In this document: piece after piece, positions 22,331 to 34,800 of the stretch
How positions within the stretch are numbered: position 1 is the first letter of the stretch
How the letters are laid out: each line of letters begins with the position of its first letter
DNA from: Hermatobates lingyangjiaoensis
Taxonomy: Eukaryota; Arthropoda; Insecta; Hemiptera; Hermatobatidae
Direction: 5' to 3'
Length of the DNA: 64,000 bases
Assembly: GCA_026182355.1 (NCBI GenBank)
Contig: JAPFBL010000001.1
Span: 1,054,001 to 1,118,000 of the forward strand
Made by a program: the position numbers and the translations under genes
The notes under the pieces: generated by a model
What the model was told of the DNA's origin: nothing
Database searches by the model: none
Seen by the model: only the letters and a program-made list of their open reading frames with translations

Positions 22331-24600
22331 ACTAACAGATAGAAATTTTTCTAAGGGTAGGTTCATTTTCTCTAATGTATGAAACGTAAAGATAACTTGA
22401 AATGAGTCAGTTCTATGCAATGCACAGACAACACCTTTCTTTTATTTATATACATTTATATTTTCTTGACAAACAGGTATTTTTTTATTATATGGTATTT
22501 TTTTATTATATGGTATTTTGTCATTGTGGAATAAATAAAACTTTAACCCTAGGTAAAAAAACATTTTTAGCTTACTTACGAAGAGTGATATTGAAATATT
22601 TTTTGTTGAGTTTCTAGTTTTTTTTCGAGTTTTTATTTTTTTGAGTTTTCTGAGTCTATAGAGTCTCTATAGAGTTTTCTGAGTCTTGTATACCATAATT
22701 TTCTACTCGTAAAATAAACATAATTACTGAAATAAAATAATACTATCAACACAAAAAACTTTAAAAGAATATTTCAGTTTGAAAACATATCCTGGACGAT
22801 ACTGCTAAATGTAGTACCTGCATTGACTGGGAAAGGCCCTGTTAACGAGGTCATTGTTATCGATGCAGACAATTATCGATAAATAAAATAATATCTTTAT
22901 CTTGGACAGACCATCCAAGATAAATAAAATAATAAACATTAATACAGAATTATGTTCAAAGGGAATTTTTCCTTAGAATTGTTGCTATTATTTTTCAAGA
23001 GAATACAATACTGCATCTGTATGGACTGAATGCGCCACAAGTTTGGTAATGGGCCTCTAGTAGCCACCCCTAAGCTAGACTTTAAATTAGTTGGTATTTT
23101 TTTCTGTTTAGTTTAGTTATTTAGATTATGAAAACCAGATAGCTTTGAAAGTGTGTCAAGGACATGTTATCTTTGGCTACCTGGGACACAGGAAGGGAAA
23201 AAAATGTCTTGTAATGGTAATGATTGGTTTGTAATGCAGAGTTGATAATGTGACACGATCACAGTAATGGAGTCATTGCGGCATGATTAGGAGGCTGATG
23301 GTCAAAAGCAGGTGTAACCCTAATCATTCTAATGACTTCATAGTCGGTAATTTGCCTACGTAAAGTATAGGGCCCTCAGGCAACTGGCCACAACTCGCAC
23401 CGCCCAGCTCGTGTCCTCTTCACTTTGCATCTGCCATTCTTCTCCAAAATGCAACCATTTTTACACAATATAAAAAAAAAAGATTATATGTCTAGCATTA
23501 TTGTCACAACCGTAGCAATTACTGACTGCAATCGTCACGACATGCCTGAAGAAACAATTCCGAAGAATAATTCTTCATAATTTCAATACTCCCAACAAAA
23601 CAATTGGTTGTTATACAAAGAGCACTTTGTATAATTGGAAATAAAAACGATTTCACTTTACAGATAAAGAACTTTTTTCTTTATTATTCATTATTAATAT
23701 ATAATTTATATACTTCTTAAAAAATAGCTATAACTATATAACTCTAATAAAATTTAAGAGTTACATTCGTTTAAGTTTCCATTTACACATTTTCTGAAGT
23801 ATTTATAGAAATGAAAAATATAACTAAATAAATCAGAGTTAACTGGAAAAAATAATGTAAGCTTTATAGTCGATTTGAATTAGTTTCTAATACACTGCTA
23901 AAGACATATCATCATTGAAGAAGGATTAAATATTTAATATACTGAAGTTGTGCTCCTTTATACTTACTGAGGTGAAAGTTAAATCAAATCTAACTAGCAC
24001 CCACTCTAAATCAAACTCTGTTGCAAACTTTCTATTTCAGATTATTTTGTACTTTAATCCATATATATTTAGCTCTTGACATTTTCACCAGCTTTAATGT
24101 TATAATTGATTTATTGTAGGCTATAATGAGGAGATAAATTAATAATTTATGAATAAAGATCAGATTTATTTACTGTTAATAGAATATCATTAATATTATT
24201 CTGGGAGTTAAAATGTGCCATAAAAGTACTCTACTTTTATTTAAAAATTGATCTATTTAGACATTATAACTTCTGCAGTTAAATATATATAGAACGACTT
24301 ATTAGTCTTCAGGGTTGTAGATCTGATCCTGTGGTTAACCTCAATCGTTAATTGTTCCCTTAATTTATTTTAGTCTTTTTTTAATTCCTCAATTGCATTT
24401 TTTATTTTTTAATTCCATTTTTGTTTCTAGTTTGATGTTTTACAAGTTATTAAAAGTTTTTAATTTTATTTTTGGTTAAATGTTTTCATTCGTTGAAACT
24501 TTATTTGGATTTTATTTCTTTATCTTCCTTGTTTCCTCTCCCTCCGAAAGTTGGCTACACTGTTTGAGTGCTTCTTTTTGAACGCAGCCAGTCGTTATCA
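22331..24600. other. AT-rich non-coding stretch
   Basis: No gene recognised. It includes a small tandem duplication TTTTTTATTATATGGTATT (about 22480-22517). A GC-richer pocket lies near 23.2-23.45 kb, with ATAGGGCCCTCAGGCAACTG at about 23.37 kb, possibly a degraded transposon end. Confidence 0.45.
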
Positions 24601-24631
24601 GCCTTTGGAGTGATTCACATCTACTCGTATT

Positions 24632-24665
24632 CCTGACAACAAGTTCATCGAAATATAGTAGTGAG
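24632..24665 (+). other. Hammerhead-like motif, second type
   Basis: CCTGACAACAAGTTCATCGAAATATAGTAG. The same layout recurs on the minus strand at 26016-26042, where the core is intact (CTGATGA, short helix, GAAATGTAGCAG), and at 20472-20505. The copy here has lost the G of CTGANGA. It belongs to a dispersed repeat distinct from the 24.94-kb type. Confidence 0.4.
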
Positions 24666-24935
24666 TTTCAATGATTTTATTTGTGTTCTTTTGAAAATTC
24701 TAGTTAAATATATATATATATATACCGATAAAAAGATTTCACATAAACACGTGAAATAATGGTTGACAGGTAGTTTTTTACTTTTTCTTACTGTACTCCT
24801 TTGTTTACCCAAACATCCCTTTCTGGACATAAGTCCTTTCCTGCGCTTTCACCCTTTTAAAATACCACTCATCCCTCCCACTTTTCTCAACTCCTCACCA
24901 GATGTTTTCTGCATCTAGTGGTCAGTTGGGTTTTT

Positions 24936-24978
24936 GACTCTGACGAAGACCGCTTGTTAAGGTTGAAAGATCTTAGTC
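24936..24978 (+). ncRNA. Hammerhead-ribozyme-like motif with intact core
   Basis: GACT is followed by CTGACGA (24940-24946), AGACC (24947-24951), a nine-base loop, GGTT (24961-24964), GAAA (24965-24968), GATCTT and AGTC. The conserved CUGANGA and GAAA boxes, helix II (AGACC/GGTT) and helix I (GACT/AGTC) are all present. Helix III is minimal (AGAUCU), as in the ribozymes known from Penelope-like elements and retrozymes. The element context continues TTGTTTTCTTATTTGTTATTG and ends in (TA)n. Four broken relatives occur in the window. Confidence 0.6.
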
Positions 24979-25620
24979 TTGTTTTCTTATTTGTTATTGT
25001 GGTTTGATCATTGATATATATATATATACAAAATTAAATCTGGTGATCTAAATGGACGTAGGCGTAAATGAAAAAAATAAGAAAGAAACAAAAACCCTGG
25101 ATTGAACAAGCACATACTATAATAATATTCTATATCTCGAAACACAAGTAGTTTTAAGGAGTAAATGAAAGGAAAAGTGGTAAGGGAGTAAAGGTGAAAC
25201 TTTCTATGTTATGTTGCGGAGTGTAGAGTCATAAACTACACAATTAATCATTCTGTGGTATTTACTCATGATTAGAATAAGAGAAGGAAACACTAAGTCT
25301 GCGCAAGGTCTCAGTACCTAGGACTTACTCATCCCCAAGCCTCAGTGTCCTATGACTCCTTGAGCACTCAACATTACCTAGCTAAGGCAGATGTAATCTG
25401 AGAATGAACACTCAAAAGTGTTCAAAATGCGTCAACGTTAAATAAAATCATTTATGTGAAGACTTTCTGTTATTTTCTCTTAGTATAATCACATTGGAGT
25501 CTAGAGTATATAGTCACGTAATCAAAAATCTCTACATATATCGATTACATTTCATGTTCTGTAGCCTTTATTTTCTCTTATAATCATCTATCAACTACAA
25601 ACTCTCATATATATATATAT

Positions 25621-25760
25621 ATGTTGAAATGTACCGCAGCTTCGGTATTAACGACTTTTAAACTAAGCTGTTCCAGTCTCCTGACCGAATATCTTCCAGT
25701 CGTTAATACCGAAGCTGCTTTACTTTCAACAAAGTATGCCTCCAAGAAGATTTGCTGCCA
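25621..25760. repeat. Hairpin element in (TA)n carrying a Penelope-like coding scrap
   Basis: GCAGCTTCGGTATTAACGAC (25636-25655) and its exact reverse complement (25699-25718) form arms that extend, with a few mismatches, to about 33 bp. The whole sits between two TA runs. On the minus strand the segment reads TGRYSVRRLEQLSLK, similar to the N-terminal VRRLEKLLRK motif of the Penelope-like remnant at 51.5 kb. I infer a shortened foldback copy of that element type. Confidence 0.65.
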
Positions 25761-26015
25761 ACCTATACTATTATATATATATATAATATTATGCACTGTT
25801 ATAAAGGATTTTAGTTAAAAATTAAGTCGCCGCCGAGCCTTTCTGCAGGACCCATCGTCCTTTATTGATAACGACAATTTTCGAAAAATAGAAGTAACTT
25901 GTGTCTGTGTCTATCTTTGTGTTATGGTTGCTATAATTTAAACGATTTAGCGATTTTTTTTATATATATAAACTAAATTTACAGAAAGAGTAGACATAAA
26001 TGACATCACGCACTG

Positions 26016-26042
26016 CTACATTTCGACTGCCTTGTCATCAGG
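26016..26042 (-). ncRNA. Hammerhead-like motif, second type, intact boxes
   Basis: On the minus strand: CTGATGA, CAAGGCAGTC, GAAATGTAGCAG. Both core boxes are present. The helix between them is short (GAC/GTC) and overlaps the first box. Relatives lie at 20472 and 24632. Confidence 0.4.
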
Positions 26043-26298
26043 TAAAAAGATGTCAATCACTCCGAAGGCTTTGTAATGACTGAAATGAAGTCTCATTAAG
26101 ATACATTCCATCAGTGTAGCCAACATTCGAGGAGATGGGAGACAAGAACAAATAAAATAAATAATATATATAAATAAATAAGTTGAACAATTTAACAACA
26201 AATATTAAATATTAGTAAGCAGACTAACTATAAATGAAAAATAATTAAGTAATTAAAATTGTTTAAGAAGTTTAAATTACAGTAAAGAACAAGGAAAA

Positions 26299-26621
26299 GG
26301 AGCCAGGTTAGCTCAGTGGTTAACATACTCGCCTGTGGGCTGGTAGTCCAGGGTTTGATCCCCACCCGGCCCTCGATTTATTCACGTGGGAGGTAAAATA
26401 AATCTGAGTACGTCCTCCCTCGGAGAGGATATTAAGCCCTCGGTCTCGAGATTGTACGATGTCAGGTACTCATTAAAGATCCCTTTTCGAAATGCACTTG
26501 AGTTAGGCTAAGTTTAGAACTCCCAATGTAGAATTTGTAGAATCATCGATCAAACAAAAAGCCAGTAAACGGTAGACGTTATCACCCGCTAGTAGATCGG
26601 TTTAAACAATAAAAAAAAAAA
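26299..26621 (+). mobile_element. tRNA-derived SINE, copy 3 (full tail)
   Basis: The head GGAGCCAGGTTAGCTCAGTGG and GGGTTTGATCC look like pol III A and B boxes. The family body follows, then a tail shared with copy 4: GTAGAATCATCGATCAA, AAAGCCAGTAAACG, TATCACCCGCTAG and GGTTTAAACAATAAA, ending in an A run. The shared tail suggests the 3' end of the partner LINE that mobilises it. No clear TSD was found. Confidence 0.9.
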
Positions 26622-26633
26622 GATAATGAAAGA

Positions 26634-27295
26634 TTGAGGTTAAGTCCACAAATAGGTCTACTTTCCAGGAGACAAATAACTTCATCTTCTGATGTTCTCA
26701 AATTAGAATTAGTGTTGTGTCAGGCATCTAACAAAGAACTAGTAGAAGGAAACAATCATTTAAACAGATTTATGCTCAATGGCATGAATGGTGATGGCAT
26801 GCCACTGAATTTACCAAACAGAAGAACAGTGATTATTCAAACGCAAGCTTAGCTTGGTGGAAACAAAACCCCCATAAAAAAAACTACACAGTGGTTGCAG
26901 TCTAAACGATAAACTCAGTTACAAGAAATGCAGGAGGTTTTGTGAGTAATAGGGTTGGTTTGATGACTACCAAGGAAGGTAGTAAAGGAACGGGATTCAT
27001 AATAGGGATAGTATGGCAGCCACGACGACCACATTGAAGAATACTACTAGCCGTACAGGGAGACGTTGGAGAAAAGTTACGTAAATAGATGAATCTGAGA
27101 TTATCAGGAGATGGAAAGCGCCTTCGAAAAGATAAAAGAAGTACAGAAACGAAGAAAGTACAGGAAAACCTCCTTGATAGCTGTACCCAGCCTATGAGCA
27201 CCAGGAAAATAAGTAATAAAGAGAAAAGATATGTCACTGCAATCTTCCTGAGACCAAAACTAGATCCACATCAGCAAATATTACACGACTATTAA
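26634..27295 (+). pseudogene. Unidentified coding-like stretch, possibly a retropseudogene
   Basis: Directly after the A-rich SINE tail there are two open frames (26634-26852, including DVLKLELVLCQASNKELVEG; and 27089-27295). They have less AT-biased, protein-like composition and are separated by stops and frame changes. The opposite strand also has an open frame (26902-27237), so coding direction is not certain. I recognise no family. A broken processed copy of a host mRNA would explain the absence of introns and the interrupted frames. Confidence 0.25.
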
Positions 27296-27882
27296 TAACG
27301 ATAAAAGCAGAACCACGGACAAAAAAAAAATGTTCTTTATTGGTAAATTTGAAGACTTTGGTTTCTAAAATACCAATTCTGTAGCATACTCAGTTAGATA
27401 TAATGGAATAGTCATACTTTTTTTTCACATTTCATACTTTTATATGTTTCATTAATTATTGTATGAAATATTTACGTTTTCATATATTTACCTAGTAATA
27501 TTGTAGTTTATGAAAAAAATTTCAAATAAACGAAACCACAGCATTAACAGTTGGATATGTAATACCTGAAAAACTAACAAATTACTGTTTAATTTATATT
27601 ATATATATTCCACGGTGTTGCACTAGTCAACTTATAATCAGTATATATGAATATAAAATTAAAACAAGCAACACGAATTCAACAGAAAAATGAAAATTTT
27701 TAAGGTTTGTCTAAAAAACTGCTTGTCAAAAACTAAGTTCTTAACATATATTTGCATATTTATATACTTACTACAGTCAAATTTTTAAATGAGCGTTCTA
27801 AGTAAGGAAAAAATTAGAAAATGAAGAAGTCACTGACTCTCTCAACATCCATCACCCCTCCTCCCACTCACTCGCGCTCTCT

Positions 27883-27885
27883 CAC

Positions 27886-27939
<54 letters not shown>
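27883..27939. repeat. (CT)n microsatellite
   Basis: A long uninterrupted CT run. It generates an artefactual Ser-Leu repeat frame on the plus strand. Confidence 0.95.
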
Positions 27940-27942
<3 letters not shown>

Positions 27943-28057
27943 ATCTTCTTTCTCTACATTTTCGACTATAGTAAATCTGTTTTTCTGCTATTTGTTTCCA
28001 TTCATCTTCAGTTTTTAACAATTCAATGGGGGTTGTACTTTCGTATATATATATATA

Positions 28058-28335
28058 TAGTTCAATATAGACAAATAAACATAGAGAAATCAAAAGAACA
28101 CTCTTACAGTCTCTAATTTTTGGTTTGAACCGTCTTCAGGAGAGATAAGAGAGGGAAACCAATCGCACTGGTTCAGAGACGGTTGGAGACCAATGACTCC
28201 ATTGGTCATTCAGAGACGTCTCTGAACCAGTGCGCTTGGTTTCCCTCTCTTATCTCTCCTGAAGACGGTTCAAACCTAAAATTAGAGACTGTAAGTGTGT
28301 TCTTTTGATTTCTCTGTTTCTTTGCTATATTGAAC
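28058..28335. repeat. 278-bp near-perfect palindrome
   Basis: The left arm (28058-28180) and right arm (28212-28335) are reverse complements with few mismatches. They share AGTTCAATATAG, CAGTCTCTAATTTT, GAACCGTCTTCAGGAGAG and GGGAAACCAA..GCACTGGTTCAGAGACG. The inner loop GACCAATG..CATTGGTC also pairs. The left end abuts (TA)n. The arm motif CTGAAGACGGTTCAAACC followed by an A run resembles a hammerhead core in which GAAA has become AAAA or TAAA. Confidence 0.9.
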
Positions 28336-28432
28336 TGTATTTGTCCGTTTTGGATCGTATTTCCAACGAAAAAGTGTATATATATACTTTTTCGATGAAA
28401 ATATGATCCGAAACGGACAAATATAGTTCAAT
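28330..28432. repeat. Second palindrome overlapping the first
   Basis: TTGAACTGTATTTGTCCGTT, then GGATCGTATTT and ACGAAAAAGT, are mirrored after a central TATATATA by ACTTTTTCG, ATATGATCC and AACGGACAAATATAGTTCAA. The loop is the TA repeat itself. It shares its left boundary with the right arm of the first palindrome, so the two are joined end to end. Confidence 0.9.
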
Positions 28433-28965
28433 GTACATAAAGAAACATAAAGCAATTAAGAGCACACACTGACAGTCTTTAACGTTTGCTTTGAACCTTC
28501 TTCAGGGGAGATAAGTGAGAAAAACCAAGCGCACTGCTTCAGATAATGCTTAGTCCCTTGTATTTGCATTTCAATTTTTACTATCAAATACCCTTTTTAC
28601 TCCTTTATTATTTAATTACTTCATTTTTTATTATAACTACTTTATTTATTTAATATTATTATTTGCATTCTCAGTTGTTATTTTATCATAGCTTAGTCTG
28701 TACTTTTATGTCTATATCAATTTCTCTGTCCATCCCTACATTTTTTCTTTTATTTATTTATTAACTAATATTTCCTAATTTCATTTAATTATAAATTAAT
28801 TTCTGTTTACCTTATTCTCTGTGACCGGGAGCGCATGCGGCAAGATTGTTGGTCTCCAAACGTCTCTGAACCAGTGCGCTTAGTTTCCCTCTTTATCTCT
28901 CCTGAATATGATTCAGCTTTTAGTGTGCTTTTTATTTCTCTATCTTTCTTTATGTGTATTGAATT
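28425..28965. repeat. Third arm of the palindrome family and its inverted partner
   Basis: 28425-28545 repeats the arm sequence (ATAGTTCAATGTACATAAAG, CAGTCTTTAACGTTTG, CTTCTTCAGGGGAGATAAG). 28846-28965 carries it inverted (GGTCTCCAAACGTCTCTGAA, CCAGTGCGCTTAGTTTCCCT, ATCTCTCCTGAA). They enclose about 300 bp of AT-rich DNA. Together with the two palindromes, this makes a cluster of at least four arm copies in 0.9 kb. Confidence 0.75.
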
Positions 28966-28969
28966 ATAT

Positions 28970-30194
28970 ATATAATATATATCACCAAGGAAAGAGAAAA
29001 ACATAAAAACACACAACAACAAAATATATATATATGTATATATATATATGTGTGTGTGTATGTGTGTTCTCAGAATGTGAAACTTTGTAATATAAAATAA
29101 ATTAAGTTTTACTTTTTGGACTTTGTTTATAGTGGGTTTAAAACAGATTAAGTTGTTAAATAATTAAGTGTTTGCTACCCCGATGAAAGTTTGAATTAAA
29201 TGTTATTCAGATATATTTATTATTATAATTAATGATAAAAGGTTATTTGAAATATATTCAATTGGTTAAGTTTTCCACGGGACGTCTTGATAATTTGTTG
29301 ACTGTGTGACAGGGTGTTGGGGCATACAGGCGAGAGCTGCAGACGTCGCTATAGTTGGCGGGCAGCTATTTAGGTCAGTTGCGAGGCCAGACTGGCACTT
29401 TCATGTCCTAGGCTCACTCCCCTGGCCTCCTCTGACCACATCTCAATAAACATGTCCTTCAGAGTCATAAGTCAACCGTATGAAATATCATTTCTCAGTC
29501 CCAAAGCTATTTTCTTATTATATTTGCAAACTTCGTAACATCAATTTCAAAACATCAGAAATATACAACAACTAATTTTCATTCATATATAGAGATATTT
29601 TAAACTGTAAGAACGAATAGACTGAGTGACATAAATAAATGACAGGTTCCTACGCTAGTATAGTTACTGGTCAAATATTGAAACGTCTCACATTAGATTT
29701 TGAAATGCAGTTAGGAGAATAATCTTGTTGTAAAATAAGACCTTATTTCTTACTTATCAATAAAAAAATAAATGAAAATGGGATATGTTACGAAGAATTC
29801 TAGTTTCCTTAACAGGTTAAAGAAACTCAGAAAGGTCTGAAGGCGTCATATCTCTAACGTCACTTGCATTAATTAAACAACATTTTTCAACGGTTATCCA
29901 CGACAGCTTTGCCATTGGTATTGTTTATAATTTACTCTATGAAAACATGTTTATAATATGATATTTTTCTTTAACAATATAATCTGAGAATTACAAAAAG
30001 AGGAGAATTTATCTAAAACGACATTTAGAAGTCACATGTATTGTGTAAGCTATGATCAGAGATCATCTTTAAACTTTTGAAAATGTTTTATGCTTTTCAA
30101 TGTTGTAATGAGTTTTTAGTACTTGTATAAACTTTCTCTACAAAAAAGTTAAAATTAATTCATTTGATATAATCATATCTAAGGTTTATTTTTA
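28970..30194. other. AT-rich non-coding stretch
   Basis: No gene recognised. TA/TG microsatellite at 29020-29067. A GC-richer pocket at 29.29-29.47 kb has no long frame. Confidence 0.5.
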
Positions 30195-31813
30195 CTTTAC
30201 TATAAGTAAAGTATAGTGATCGTGAAAAAATTCGATCTCGAGATTTTGACGGAATTACATGTTTTGAGGTACCAGAAGTCGTTTTATGACGTTTTTACGA
30301 TGATGTCTGTGTGTGTGTGGGTGGGTGGGTGGGTGGGTGCGTGTGTTAGCATTGCTTGTTACCACGCTACGGTCCAGAATCTTTGATGGATCAAGTTGAT
30401 ATTTTACACAAAAATGGGCCTCATAAAGACGAAGATCCCTATTGTTTGGGAAGAATTATGCATGATGGGAAAGTCACTTTTTTTGCCAAAAACCGTTTTT
30501 TTTAAACATTTATTTCTCCTAAACTGATAACCCTAGAGTTTTGAAATTTTGACATTATCTTTGAGGTTTCAAATGCAACAAACGAAAAATATATTCAAAA
30601 TTTTAAAACAACAGGAAATATTTTTTTTTCACTAAAATGTACAAATTTTGACTTATAATTCAATCTCAAACCTTGTGAGAGCGATACAAGCCATACTGTT
30701 TGACGGACAAAAATGAAACTATGCCTACAAATAGAACATTATATGGAGAATGAGTTGAGATATTTTTTTCTAAAATTACATTCGCTAAAGGGGCGTTACA
30801 GTACGATATGTGTTTTCAGAAAATGTTTTTTTGACGCTAAACGGCTCCTTAAAAAAAATGAAAATTTGACCAAAAATGGAACAAAAAATTAGCAATTCAT
30901 AAAAAAAAAAATCATGAAGTTTCAATTACGGGAAAGAGCAATAACGATATAAAAACCCTTTGTTTATCCTAGACTAAGAGATCACCTGCTATACTTGTCA
31001 AATTTTTTGTATTTTTTTACATTGTTTACATTGACTTAGAAATTTTTTGAGCGAATCCACTGAGATAAAATTGATGTTTCTAATGGAAAAATGAAAATAT
31101 ATTATTGACTTATAAGAGATGTAAGAGGAATAATATTGTGCAGGTAAATGATAACACTCATTAAAAAAAAATTCGTATATAAGTTATTTGACAAAGGGGA
31201 AGGAAAATGGTCTTATTAAATACTAAGAAGCCATAAAATTCCCAGTATAATAATTCTGTTAAAAACCAAAAATGTAAAAGATAATTGAAAATATAAATCT
31301 TTCGTTTAGAGATTAATAACTGTAATTATCGTACATCTTTAATTAACAAATCACCTTAAAACAACATTTACTTCGCTGTTTAAGATGTTTTTCAGAGAAA
31401 AAAAGGGTATTTTACTGTTTCAAATTTGAAAATTTTACATTAATATTCAATGTAGAAGGATGTCAAGTAAACGATGTAAGAAATCTACTGGCTATTTGAA
31501 CAATAGCCATGTTCTCTTGAAGGATAATATTTCGTTTCAAGAAATGTTCACATTGGTTTTTCAAAAATGTTATTACTGCTGTAGTTATACTAATGAAATT
31601 ATTTGCAAATAATAAATTATTTGTGATGTACAAAAATAAGCTTATAAATTGATATGTCCTTCAATCACTATCTGTACTACCTCACGGATGCAATGCTAAT
31701 AATTATATCCCATTTAGATATTTATGTTATGCTTAAATGATACGTTATGTTTTATATACTCAAGAAATTAGACATTGAGTTACTTATAGTAAAGTAGAGT
31801 GTAGGCCACTCAA
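30195..31813 (-). repeat. Dispersed repeat, 1.6-kb copy in inverse orientation
   Basis: The left end is CTTTACTATAAGTAAAG, TATAGTGATCGTG and ATCTCGAGATTTTGACGG. The right end is ACTTATAGTAAAGTAGAGTG then TAGGCCACTC. These are the inverted counterparts of the ends at 1605-2141 and 38469-41187. Shared internal blocks include TTTGATGGATCAAGTTGATA and AGAATTATGCATGATGGGAAAG (compare 40.93-41.03 kb inverted). No coding frame. It also contains a (GGGT)n run (30319-30338). Confidence 0.65.
30319..30338 (+). repeat. (GGGT)5 run, G-quadruplex motif
   Basis: Five GGG tracts separated by single T residues. Single-base loops give the most stable class of predicted intramolecular G-quadruplex. It lies 120 bp inside the end of a dispersed repeat copy. 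Confidence 0.85.
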
Positions 31814-34800
31814 GATTTTTTTAACAGCAATAAAACGAATTTTGTGAGCTGATAACAACAGTTGACATTGTGATTTAATGTTACTGTTTAAGAAATAAAT
31901 TAGTCCTTGTATATCATTCATAATTTGTTCTGTCAATCAATCACGCCAGAGATAAGTGTAAAAAATTGTCTTTTATTGTAATATTTACTGTTTTTTTTTT
32001 CTACAAAAGAACAAATATTCAGATAATTTTCCAGATTTTAAAAACATACGAATAAAGATAGCAACATTCTATATGTCAAGCAGGATGTTGTAACTTTTCT
32101 TTAAATGAAACAGGTAGAAACGCCTTAAATTTTAACGAAGTAGCTGGTTATAATACAGTCCAGGTACTTTAAAAAAAATAAAATTTTTAGCGGCCAAATT
32201 TAGTATAAATAAACGATTTATCAAATTAATTGGCCTTTCATTTCATGCTTGGCTTTTTGTAATGGGACAATGATAACTAAAATTTAATCATTCTTATAAA
32301 ACAGTCTAATCAATGATTGTCTCTTTAAAGGTAATATTTCCAGGTCACAATATTCTAAATTTGGAGAATAAATAATTTTTATTATTTAATTCTTATACTG
32401 TAAATTTATGTGTTTTGTATTCTCTAATTATGAAAATTGTCTAATTTACAAGATGGAAGACTTGAAATTTTCATATATTTTGACACAAGAACTCGCATTC
32501 TTCAGTATTACTAGCAATAATAAAGTTACTTACCAGATCAACAAAATTTTAAATTTTAGTTTTAATAGTGTAGAAAAAGAAGATATTTTCTTAAGATTAA
32601 CTGTTACATTTCTGCAAATATCATTAAAATTTATCAAACGAACTTGTGAACTGTTTAAAATATACTTGATAAACACCCTTATACAGCCACAGACAGGAAA
32701 AAATAATCAAAAATGAGTTCATTAGACATGGAATGAATAAATCGGTAAACAAAGCAAAACATATTTCATTAGTCATTGTAATAAGCTAAAAAATGGAGTG
32801 GCATACACTCAAATTTATTATAAGCAAACATAATATCAATCATTTTTAAAATCAATTTAGATATGCTATTATTTTACTATGCAATTTCTTATTATTATTA
32901 TATTATTAATATTATTATTGTTATTACTTACTTACTTAGTATTATTACTTATATGCTATTATTTTATATAAGCTCCCTTTAACTATGATTCATAAGTAGG
33001 TATTTATTGAGCCTGTCTAACGGGTCGAAAGTTTTGGATGAAAATAATTTATGCTTTTTCAGACGGAATATAGAAGATTGTATTAGGAGTCTTGCCAATG
33101 ATCTCCCTTGGTTGAAGTCACCCTTTGTAAACTGCCTTTTTTGGCCAAAATATGACTTACTTGAAATGAAAACAAATTGAAACACCAATTAACATTTTGG
33201 CTAATAGAACAAAGATAAGAAGAAATTATTTATTTCTCCTCAGAGAAAACTGTTGCTGTTCATTTCTGCGACCAGAGAAAGTTACCAGCATAAAATAGCA
33301 ACTCTAGCATAAAGGGTGATCCAATAAAATATTAAGAGACGTACTATTTTTTTAGCTCATCTTTAACTCAAAACATCATATTCATAATTTTATATATAAT
33401 AATTCATCATTAATACAATGTAAATGTTGTCTAAAAATGACCTCTGATTTTGACAAAGCCACGTTAATCCAGTTGATCCGTGCACTGGCAACGGGGATCA
33501 GACATTCAGAATGATTGAATAAGGTTGCAAATTTACGACTCTGAAAGATGTTCCTGATAAAGACCTTTGGATTACCAAAGGGCTGAAGTTTACCTGTTGC
33601 TTTCAGAACAGGGTAGTCAGAATTGTTAGATGTATTAGCTGGAGTAATGCCAGAAAGTTATAGAATTGATAAATACTGCCATAAAGATTAGTATTTATAG
33701 TTTTAAATAGTTATAGTTCCTAAAATATGATGCGCTTATTATTGAAACAAAATGATAACAATTTTTTTTTTGAGTTAAAGGTTAACTGGAAAAAGGTTAA
33801 CTTTCAAAACTTTTGAAAGCTCAAAACAAGTAATATTATATTTTCATAAATCTATACCTTCTGTTTTACTTGAAAAGTATGTTTAGCGTTAAAAAACAAC
33901 AAAATATTATTATTTAAACAAATTATAATGTAATTTTTATAATAAAAAATTATGGTACGTCAAATAAAACCAAGTGGCTGGTGAAGTGTTGCAATATGAT
34001 ATGTCGTAATTTGGGAAAAAAGTTTTGCTTCGTTTTTTCTCCCACACAGTTCTGGTTCAGAGAAAATGGAATTTCATATGAAATCTAATGTTCTTTAGAA
34101 TAGCACTCTGGCTATAAAATTAGGATACAAATTGTCTGAAGCTGTTTTTGTCACAGAGAATCGGCTTTTAACTCCGACACGACATTCAAATAAGGCAAGG
34201 TGGAAGGCGACAAAGGCTTGAAGGCAGTCGTTGGCTCGCACCCGGTGATTCGTGACTCACGACTTAGCTGACCACATCTTAGGCCGCATTTCCACTTTCT
34301 CTATAATTTACCAAACATGTATGCCATTTCTATATTTCTAAACCTCATTCTATTTTCGTGCTTCTACAAATGGAGGTATAATCATTTATTTAATTCTATG
34401 GCGGTAATTTGAATTCATTTTCTTCAGTATTTTCATTTCTTTACTCAGAGATGTATATAGAACTGCATGACTTATTTAAAATTCATTTGTACTTAAATGA
34501 TAACACAATAAGTGAATTTGACTAATAACTATTCGATGTATTGTGATCTATAACTGTATATTATGTTTATCAATTTGGACATCTATTGATCTTTTTTTAA
34601 GTATTAAAATCATGTTGTTTGATTGTATGAAGTTTGGGGAGGCATTGTGTACCAAGGTTGACGAGAAAAGGGAGCTTTTAGGAAACCAAGGATGTATTCC
34701 ATCTGTCCCTACCATACTAGACGAAAACATTACCAATGCCATAACAATAATTATTAAATAACATTTCAAAATAACAAACAATTTCCACTGTCACACTTTC

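Noticed and set aside
26299..26372. A functional tRNA gene
   Set aside because: A and B boxes are present, but the cloverleaf is imperfect and the sequence continues into a SINE body shared by four copies.
27821..28018. Frame with a Ser-Leu repeat
   Set aside because: It is a translation of the (CT)n microsatellite.
32408..32716. 102-codon plus-strand frame
   Set aside because: AT-rich composition, no domain, no signal peptide and no splice context; expected by chance in a window of this size.
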